From: DATMER01 sp034667225
GTDB lineage: Bacteria > Acidobacteriota > Thermoanaerobaculia > Multivoradales > UBA5704
Assembly (NCBI GenBank): GCA_034667225.1
Contig: JAXDKG010000001.1
Span: forward strand, 1 to 64,000
Length of the DNA: 64,000 nucleotides
Direction of reading: 5' to 3'
In this document: piece by piece, positions 58,085 to 64,000 of the stretch
Layout of the letters: the number at the start of each line of letters is the position of its first letter
Position numbering within the stretch: position 1 is the first letter of the stretch
Made by a program: the position numbers and the translations under genes
Notes under the pieces: model-generated
What the model saw: only the letters and a program-made list of their open reading frames with translations
Databases searched by the model: none
What the model was told of the DNA's origin: nothing

Positions 58085-58697
58085 AGCCGGCCGGGGCTTG
58101 CCTCGCGCCGTGGAAGCCACCCTCGCCTGCCTCGGGCTGGCCATTGCCTCGCCCATCCTCCTCCTGATCGCGGCGACCTCCCCGCGGCCCGTCCTCTTCC
58201 GGCAGCAGCGCGTCGGCCTGAACGGCCGGCCCTTCACCCTGCTCAAGCTCCGAACGATGAGAGTTGCCCCGGAAGGCAGCCAACTGACGGTCAGCGGTGA
58301 CGCCCGCATCACCCCCGTGGGCCGCTGGCTGCGCCGCTTCAAGCTCGACGAGATCCCCCAGCTCTGGAACGTGGTGCGCGGCGACATGTCCCTCGTGGGA
58401 CCTCGTCCCGAGGTGCCGCGCTACGTCGATGAAAGCCCTCTCTGGCGGCAGGTGCTCTCGGCCCGGCCCGGCCTCACCGATCCGGTGACGCTGCGGCTGC
58501 GCGACGAGGAGGCGCTGCTGGCGAGTGTCGAGAATGCGGAGCGTTTCTATCGCGAGCGGCTCCTTCCCTGGAAGCTGCGCGGCTACTGCGAATACCTCGA
58601 GCGCCGCTCCTGGGCCACGGACCTCGGTGTGCTCGGAGCCACGGCCCTCGCCGTCCTGCGGCTGCGCCGGCCCGCTCTCCCGGAGATCGAAGAGTGA
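58032..58697 (+). CDS. Polyprenyl-phosphate sugar-1-phosphate transferase (initiating transferase)
   Basis: A ~221-aa monotopic membrane enzyme that begins glycan assembly by moving a sugar phosphate to undecaprenyl phosphate. The membrane segment ACLGLAIASPILLLIAATS lies near the N terminus. The catalytic core has VLFRQQRVGLNGRPFTLLKLRTM, RWLRRFKLDEIPQLWNVVRGDMS (Asp-Glu pair) and LVGPRPEVPRYV. The start is uncertain: ATG 58017, ATG 58032 (GGAG 7 bp upstream, chosen) or GTG 58059, all within the end of the aminotransferase gene. The stop overlaps the next GTG. Confidence 0.9.
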   Translation: MLSLSSRGFVNAAGGELEAGRGLPRAVEATLACLGLAIASPILLLIAATSPRPVLFRQQRVGLNGRPFTLLKLRTMRVAPEGSQLTVSGDARITPVGRWLRRFKLDEIPQLWNVVRGDMSLVGPRPEVPRYVDESPLWRQVLSARPGLTDPVTLRLRDEEALLASVENAERFYRERLLPWKLRGYCEYLERRSWATDLGVLGATALAVLRLRRPALPEIEE

Positions 58698-60688
58698 CCG
58701 GCCCGACGACGGGAGAGCTGCAGCCCGATTCTTTGGCGATACGGCGGCCGCCGCTCTGGACGCGCCTGCTCTACCGGCAGGTCCAGCTCTTCATGGACAT
58801 CGTGATCCTGGTAGGCTCGTTCATCCTCGCCTACCTGCTGCGCTTCGACTTCCGCATCCCGGAGCCCGAGCTGGCCCATATGCTGGTCCAGCTCCCGCTC
58901 GTCCTGCTCCTCCAGTTCGCGGCCCTGGCGCTCGCCGGGGTCTACTCGTTCGTCTGGCGCTACGTGGGCCTGCGCGAGGTCCCGTCCTTTCTGAGAGCCG
59001 CGGCCGGCTCGGCGGCGGTCCTCCTGGTCCTGCGCTTCGGGCTCCCCGACGAGCTCCACCTCTGGCGCGTGCCGCTCTCTGTGATCCTGATCGACGCGGC
59101 TCTGGCTTTCGGCGGCGCGCTCAGCGTGCGCGTGATGCGCCGGGTCCTCTACGAGAGCTACGAGCGCGAGCGCCTCGACCGCACCGCCTCCCGCACCCTC
59201 GGCGCGCGCCGGCGCCGCAAGCCGGTCCTCCTGGTGGGCGCCGGCCGCGGCGGCGTGCTCGCCGTGCGCGAGATCCAGGCCCGCGGCGACTTCGACATCG
59301 AGGTCCTGGGCTTCGTCGACGACGATCCGCTGAAGCAGGGCACGGTCATCCACGGCGTGCGGGTGCTGGGCACCATCCGCGACCTGCCCCGGCTGGTGCG
59401 CGAGTTGGGGATCGACCACGTGGTCATCACCATCGCCGAGACCCGGCGCCAGCTCCTGCGGCGGATCGCCGAGGTCTGCCAGAAGAGCGGCGTGCGCATG
59501 CGCTCCATCCCGGGTTTCTACGAGATCCTGCAAGGCAAGGTCGAGATCAGCCGCATGCGCGACGTGGCCGTCGAGACCCTGCTCGGCCGCGATCCGGTCT
59601 ACCTCGACCAGTCCGAGCTGGACCGCTTCCTGGGCGGGAGACGGGTCCTGGTCACCGGCGCCGGCGGCTCCATCGGCTCCGAGCTGGCGCGGCAGGTCGC
59701 CCGCTTCCGGCCGTCGCTCCTGCTGCTCCTCGACCGCGCCGAAGGGGCGCTCTTCGAGGTCGACCGCGAGCTGCGGCAGCTCCGCCCCGAGCTGGACATC
59801 CGGCCACTGATCGCCGACGTGGTGGACGCGCCGCGCATCCGCGCGCTGCTCAGCCAGTTCCGCCCCGAGGTGGTGCTCCACGCCGCGGCGCACAAGCACG
59901 TGCCGCTGATGGAGTCGAACGCCAGCGAGGCGATCAAGAACAACGTCTTCGGCACCCGCATCCTGGGCGAGATCTCGGGCGAGCTGGGGGTCGAGGCCTT
60001 CGTGCTGATCTCCACCGACAAGGCCGTGCACCCGAGCTCGGTCATGGGCGCCTCGAAGCGCATCGCCGAGCTGGTGATCCAGGACCTGGACCAGCGCTAC
60101 GGCACCCGCTATGTGGCGGTGCGCTTCGGCAACGTCATGGGCTCGGCCGGCTCGGTGATCCCGATCTTCCGCGAGCAGATCGCCCGCGGCGGGCCGGTGA
60201 CCGTCACCCATCCGGACATGATGCGCTACTTCATGACCATCCCCGAGGCGGCGCAGCTCGTCCTCGAGACCGGCGCCATGGGCGACCGGGGCGAGATCTA
60301 CATCCTCGACATGGGCGAGCCCGTGCGCATCCTCGACCTGGCGCGGGACCTGATCACCCTCTCGGGCTTCCGGCCCTACGAGGACGTCGACATCGTGTTC
60401 ACCGGCCTGCGCCCGGGCGAGAAGCTGTTCGAGGAGTTGGAGGTTTCGGGCGAGAACATTGCCAAGACCCGCCACCCGAAGATCTTCATCGGCCGGCTGC
60501 CGGTCTTCGCGTCGGAGCGCCTGTCCGACGGGCTCAAGCGGCTGGCCGCGCTCGGCCGGCATGGCCACGACGGCGAGATCCGCGAGTTCCTCGCCGAGTT
60601 TCTCGACGAGGCCAACCTGATGACCGGCCGGGCCGGCGCTGCGATCCTCCACTTCCCCGGCCGTTCGATCGGCCGCGGGCGGTCCTGA
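58694..60688 (+). CDS. Membrane-bound UDP-GlcNAc 4,6-dehydratase (WbpM/PglF/CapD type)
   Basis: A 664-aa protein, GTG start. Four TM helices (~30-135), then a first Rossmann-like domain (VLLVGAGRGGVLAVREI, ~177), then the catalytic extended-SDR domain with VLVTGAGGSIGSELARQ (~318), AAAHKHVPLMESN, STDKAVHPSSVMGASKR (~439-455) and RFGNVMGSAGSV. In place of the usual Tyr of YxxxK there is Met (MGASK), as in large WbpM-type dehydratases. It would give the 4-keto-6-deoxy sugar used by the aminotransferase and mark the end of the glycan cluster. Confidence 0.92.
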   Translation: MTGPTTGELQPDSLAIRRPPLWTRLLYRQVQLFMDIVILVGSFILAYLLRFDFRIPEPELAHMLVQLPLVLLLQFAALALAGVYSFVWRYVGLREVPSFLRAAAGSAAVLLVLRFGLPDELHLWRVPLSVILIDAALAFGGALSVRVMRRVLYESYERERLDRTASRTLGARRRRKPVLLVGAGRGGVLAVREIQARGDFDIEVLGFVDDDPLKQGTVIHGVRVLGTIRDLPRLVRELGIDHVVITIAETRRQLLRRIAEVCQKSGVRMRSIPGFYEILQGKVEISRMRDVAVETLLGRDPVYLDQSELDRFLGGRRVLVTGAGGSIGSELARQVARFRPSLLLLLDRAEGALFEVDRELRQLRPELDIRPLIADVVDAPRIRALLSQFRPEVVLHAAAHKHVPLMESNASEAIKNNVFGTRILGEISGELGVEAFVLISTDKAVHPSSVMGASKRIAELVIQDLDQRYGTRYVAVRFGNVMGSAGSVIPIFREQIARGGPVTVTHPDMMRYFMTIPEAAQLVLETGAMGDRGEIYILDMGEPVRILDLARDLITLSGFRPYEDVDIVFTGLRPGEKLFEELEVSGENIAKTRHPKIFIGRLPVFASERLSDGLKRLAALGRHGHDGEIREFLAEFLDEANLMTGRAGAAILHFPGRSIGRGRS

Positions 60689-60733
60689 CTGGCTCGCCTG
60701 CCGCCCTGCCGTGCACTCTGAATAAGTAGACCC

Positions 60734-63154
60734 ATGGAAAGCTTGCGTCAGGACTTCATCTACGCCCTCCGTTTCCTGCGGAAGCACCGCGGGTTCGCCA
60801 TCCTCATCGTCCTCTGCCTTGGCCTGGGGATCGGCGCCAACAGCGCCATCTTTAGCGTGGTGGACGCCGTGCTGCTGCGGCCGCTGCCCTACCCTGAGGC
60901 CGACCGGCTGACGATCCTGACGGACGTGCACCAGGGGCCGGGGGGCGAGCCGGAGGAGTACAACGTCTCGGCCTTCAGCTTTCTGGAGTGGCGCAAGCAG
61001 AGCGGCGCGTTCGAGCGGCTGGAGGCCATGAACCCGAAGAAGCTCAACCTGACCGAAGGGAAGGGCGATCCGGAGCAGGTGCCGGGCGCGGAGGTGACGG
61101 CGGGTTTCTTCGGCCTGCTCGGCGTCGAGATGGAACACGGGCGGGCGGTGCTGCTCGAGGAGGACCGGCCGGGCGCGGCGCGCTCGGCGGTGATCTCCCA
61201 CGGTCTCTGGCAGCGGCGCTTCGGCGGCGATCCGCAGATCCTGGGCAAGGGACTCGTGATCGACGGCCAGAGCTACACGGTGGTGGGCGTGACCCGGCGG
61301 AGCTTCCACTTCCAGGAGGATGCCGAGCTCTGGGTACCGCTGGCGCTCGACCCCGCGAACCTGCCGCCGCAGCACCCTCTGATCGTGGCCGGCCTGCTGC
61401 GGCGGGGCATGACCCTCGACGAGGCGCAGTCGCAGATGTCGACCGTGGCGCAGCGCCTGGCCAAGGACTACCCCGGGACCAACGCCGGCTACGACGTGCG
61501 CATCACGGACCTGCGCGACAGCCGGGTCAAGGAGCGGCGGGGCGGCCTGCTGCTGCTCCTCGCCGCGGTGGGGATGCTGCTGCTCATCGCCTGCGCCAAC
61601 GTGGGCAACCTGCTGCTGGTGCGGGCCTCGGAGCAGCGCAACGAGATCGCGATCCGGGCGGCGTTCGGCGCCAGCCGCGGCCGGCTCGTGCGCCAGACCC
61701 TGACCGAGAGCGTGGTGCTCGCCCTGGCCGGAGGGATCGTGGGCATCCCGCTGGCGGAGGCGATCCTCTGGGCCCTGCCGCGGCTCGCCGCCGAGTACGA
61801 AGCGCTGCTCCGCGACGTCCGCCTCGACTACCGGGTGCTCGCCTTCACGTTCGTGATCTCCCTGATCACCGGGCTCCTGCCCGGCCTGCTGCCGGCGCTC
61901 AAGACCTCGACGCCCAACCTCTACCGGCGGTTGACCGCGGGCGGCGGGCGGCGGTCGAGCGAAGGGGTCCGCGGCCGGCACCTCCAGAGCGGGCTGGTGG
62001 TCTTCGAGGTCGCCATCGCGCTGCTCCTGCTGGTCGGCGCGGGCCTGATGATCAAGAGCTTCGCCCTGATCAACCGGGTCGAGGTCGGTTTCGAGCGCGA
62101 GAACGTGCTGACGTTGCAGGTGGCGCTCCCCGAGACCGAGTACGAGGGCTCCGAGATCTCGACCTTCTGGCGCGACCTGATCGGCCGCGTCCGCACCCTG
62201 CCCGGGGTGACCGCGGCGGCGGCGACGAGCGTGCTGCCGGTGGACGAGTTCGCCGTCACCACCACGTTCACCCTGGAGAACGTGGCGAACGCCGGCCCGG
62301 CCGAAACGCAGATGGCCAACTTCCGGCGGGTCAGCCCGGACTACTTCCGCGCCCTGGGCATCCCTCTCAGGACCGGCCGCTGGTTCCGCGACGGCGACGA
62401 CCTCGCGGGCGCGCCGGTGGCGGTGGTCAGCGAGGAGATGGCCCGCCGCTACTGGGGCGCCGGTGGCGCGGTCGGCAAGCGTATCCTGCGCACCGCCGAG
62501 GCGGCCAAGGAGCGCTGGCTGACGGTCGTGGGAGTCGTGGGCGACGTGCAGGACTCGGCCCTCGGCGCCGAGACCGGCGCGACCTTCTACGTGCCCATCG
62601 CCCAGGGCGCGCGGCCGGCCATGTACCTGGTGGCCAGGACCTCGGTGGAGCCGATGAGCCTGGTGCCGTCCGTGTCCCGCGAGGTGCTGGCGCTGGACAA
62701 GGACCAGCCGATCGCCGAGGTCAAGACGCTGGACGAGCGGGTCTCGGGCTCGCTTTCCAAGCGGCGCTTCACCACGTTCATGCTGACCCTGTTCGCCTCG
62801 CTGGGCATGCTGCTGGCGGTGATGGGGATCTACGCCGTGCTCTCCTACTCGGTCAGCCAGCGCCACCATGAGATCGGCATCCGTATGGCCCTGGGAGCGC
62901 AAAGCGGGGACGTGATCCGGCTGATCCTGAAGCGGGGCATGGGTCTCGCGGGTCTCGGCATGGTGCTCGGCCTCGCCGCCGCGTTCGCCTTCACCCGCGT
63001 GTTGGAAGGGCTGCTCTACGGCGTGGCGCCGACCGATCCGCTGGTCTTCTGCGCGATCGGCGCGGGGCTGATGCTGGTGGCGCTGATCGCCAGCTACCTG
63101 CCGGCGCGCCGGGCCGCGAAGTTCGATCCGCTAGTCACGCTGCGTCTGGATTAG
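60734..63154 (+). CDS. ABC-type permease, ADOP/MacB-FtsX type, without prefix domain
   Basis: An 806-aa inner-membrane protein related to that at 17882 but lacking the soluble prefix: the chain begins SLRQDFIYALRFLRKHRGFAILIVLCLGLGIGANSAIFSVVDA. Two MacB-PCD/FtsX halves follow, with TM groups at ~20-42, ~280-385, ~425-445 and ~690-795, and LMLVALIASYLPARRAAKFDPLVTLR at the end. No ATPase or padR gene is adjacent and no TACA-TGTA dyad is seen in the 45-bp gap upstream. Its 3' end overlaps the NRPS gene tail-to-tail by 24 bp. Confidence 0.87.
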   Translation: MESLRQDFIYALRFLRKHRGFAILIVLCLGLGIGANSAIFSVVDAVLLRPLPYPEADRLTILTDVHQGPGGEPEEYNVSAFSFLEWRKQSGAFERLEAMNPKKLNLTEGKGDPEQVPGAEVTAGFFGLLGVEMEHGRAVLLEEDRPGAARSAVISHGLWQRRFGGDPQILGKGLVIDGQSYTVVGVTRRSFHFQEDAELWVPLALDPANLPPQHPLIVAGLLRRGMTLDEAQSQMSTVAQRLAKDYPGTNAGYDVRITDLRDSRVKERRGGLLLLLAAVGMLLLIACANVGNLLLVRASEQRNEIAIRAAFGASRGRLVRQTLTESVVLALAGGIVGIPLAEAILWALPRLAAEYEALLRDVRLDYRVLAFTFVISLITGLLPGLLPALKTSTPNLYRRLTAGGGRRSSEGVRGRHLQSGLVVFEVAIALLLLVGAGLMIKSFALINRVEVGFERENVLTLQVALPETEYEGSEISTFWRDLIGRVRTLPGVTAAAATSVLPVDEFAVTTTFTLENVANAGPAETQMANFRRVSPDYFRALGIPLRTGRWFRDGDDLAGAPVAVVSEEMARRYWGAGGAVGKRILRTAEAAKERWLTVVGVVGDVQDSALGAETGATFYVPIAQGARPAMYLVARTSVEPMSLVPSVSREVLALDKDQPIAEVKTLDERVSGSLSKRRFTTFMLTLFASLGMLLAVMGIYAVLSYSVSQRHHEIGIRMALGAQSGDVIRLILKRGMGLAGLGMVLGLAAAFAFTRVLEGLLYGVAPTDPLVFCAIGAGLMLVALIASYLPARRAAKFDPLVTLRLD

Positions 63155-64000
63155 CAGCTCCGCGAGGATCTCCTCCATCGCGAGCTGCTCGGGGAGGGGG
63201 AGCGCGCTGCGCTCCTCCTCGAGGATCTCCGCCACGCGGGCGACCGTCGGCTTTTCGAACACCTTGCGCAGGTCGAGCTGCACCGGCAGCACGTCCTGGA
63301 TCAGCGTCACGACCTGGGTGGCCATGAGGGAGTTGCCGCCGAGGTCGAAGAAGCTGGCGTCGCGCGGCACCTCGCCGCTTCCCAGGACTTCGGCGAAGAC
63401 GACGGCGACGAGCATTTCCGTGGGCGTGCGCGGGGCCTCTCCGGACGGCGCCGGCTCGGCCAGCGGGGCGGGGAGCGCGCGGCGGTCGACCTTGCCTCCC
63501 GGCGTCAGCGGCAGGGCCTCGATTCGCACGAAGGCGGCCGGCACCATGTACTCGGGGAGCTTTCCGCGCAGCCAGTCCCGGAGCTCGCCGGACGAGGGCT
63601 CCCGCTCCGGCTCGGGCACATACCAGGCGGCCAGCCGGCGATCGTTCGGCCGGTCCTCCCGCACCGCCACCACGGCTTGGCGTACCCCGGGATGGCGCAG
63701 CAGGACCGACTCGATCTCCTCCGGCTCGACGCGGAAGCCCCGGATCTTCACCTGGTGATCGATCCGTCCGAGGAATTGCAGGTTGCCGTCCGGCAACCGG
63801 CGGGCCAGGTCGCCCGTGCGGTAGAGCCGGGAGCCGGCGGTCTCCGAGAAGGGGTCCGGCAGGAACCGCTCCGCCGTGAGGTCCGGCCGCTTCCAATAGC
63901 CCCGGGCCACGCCTTCGCCCCCGGCGGTCAGCTCTCCGGGCACTCCGGGCGGCACGGGATGCAGATGGCCGTCGAGGATGTACACGGCGGTGTTGGCGAG
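63131..64000 (-). CDS. Nonribosomal peptide synthetase, C-terminal end (adenylation + carrier domains; 5' part outside window)
   Basis: The last ~289 residues of an NRPS. The frame is open to the window edge. Adenylation motifs: GELTAGGEGVARGYW (A6-like), YRTGDLARRLPDGNLQFLGR (A7), QVKIRGFRVEPEEIE (A8), LPEYMVPAAFV (A9) and LTPGGKVDRRAL (A10). The carrier domain follows with DASFFDLGGNSLMATQVV, whose Ser carries phosphopantetheine. The protein ends ~45 residues later with no condensation or thioesterase domain, so the product must pass to another protein or be released in trans. Substrate-specificity motifs lie outside the window. Confidence 0.93.
   Translation of the reverse strand, partial: LANTAVYILDGHLHPVPPGVPGELTAGGEGVARGYWKRPDLTAERFLPDPFSETAGSRLYRTGDLARRLPDGNLQFLGRIDHQVKIRGFRVEPEEIESVLLRHPGVRQAVVAVREDRPNDRRLAAWYVPEPEREPSSGELRDWLRGKLPEYMVPAAFVRIEALPLTPGGKVDRRALPAPLAEPAPSGEAPRTPTEMLVAVVFAEVLGSGEVPRDASFFDLGGNSLMATQVVTLIQDVLPVQLDLRKVFEKPTVARVAEILEEERSALPLPEQLAMEEILAELLIQTQRD

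Noticed and set aside
58583..62902. Very long open frame on the minus strand (about 1440 codons)
   Set aside because: It lies opposite three well-identified plus-strand genes (sugar transferase, dehydratase, permease) and its translation is His/Arg/Gln/Gly-rich low-complexity, as expected from high-GC antisense.

Overview
This 64-kb window comes from a GC-rich bacterium. The best guess is Acidobacteriota, possibly Thermoanaerobaculia-like. That is inferred from two large orphan MacB/FtsX-type permeases of the acidobacterial (ADOP) kind, one paired with a PadR repressor, and from a group of HTH-TPR regulators. There is no rRNA gene to confirm it. Translation signals are unusual: many genes start with GTG or TTG, one probably with CTG, and neighbouring genes often overlap by 1-10 nt.

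Layout. 1-791: the 3' end of groEL and its terminator. 1134-6694: a capsule/exopolysaccharide export module (outer-membrane export protein, Wzc-like co-polymerase/tyrosine kinase, PHP-type tyrosine phosphatase, secreted TPR protein, secreted hypothetical). 6816-9391: PAPS synthesis (bifunctional ATP sulfurylase/APS kinase) and PAP removal (CysQ). 9392-20853: an accessory region with a 21-bp repeat array, HTH and HTH-TPR regulators around a small exported peptide, a two-gene operon behind a strong operator-bearing promoter, a broken VapBC pair, small Cys-rich or Pro-rich proteins, a VOC protein, and an ADOP permease/PadR operon with a clear operator. 20951-60688: a roughly 40-kb polysaccharide cluster led by a NusG/RfaH-like gene. 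60734-63154: a second ADOP permease. 63131-64000 (minus): the end of a nonribosomal peptide synthetase.

How the genes work together. The large cluster makes nucleotide sugars (UDP-HexNAc dehydrogenase and 4-epimerase, WecB, a 4,6-dehydratase, a DegT aminotransferase, and NeuB/NeuC/NeuA for a CMP-nonulosonic acid). It assembles them with a polyprenyl-phosphate sugar transferase and about a dozen glycosyltransferases, decorates them (sulfotransferase, methyltransferases, PhyH oxygenase, AsnB-type amidotransferase, CapK-like ligase), and moves them with a Wzm/Wzt ABC transporter or a Wzy/WaaL-type membrane protein. No Wzx flippase is visible. The PAPS/CysQ cassette would supply and recycle the sulfate donor for the sulfotransferase 29 kb away, so a sulfated, nonulosonate-containing surface glycan is a reasonable inference.

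The most unusual feature is a set of three intergenic arrays (9406-9615, 39239-39355, 56620-56892) of degenerate units repeated at a 21-bp period. Each array has its own core sequence, contains direct and inverted or palindromic units, and begins 8-15 bp after a stop codon. Other notable points are two REPIN-like elements flanking a methyltransferase/wecB pair, and the putative peptide-receptor locus at 11.1-13.8 kb.
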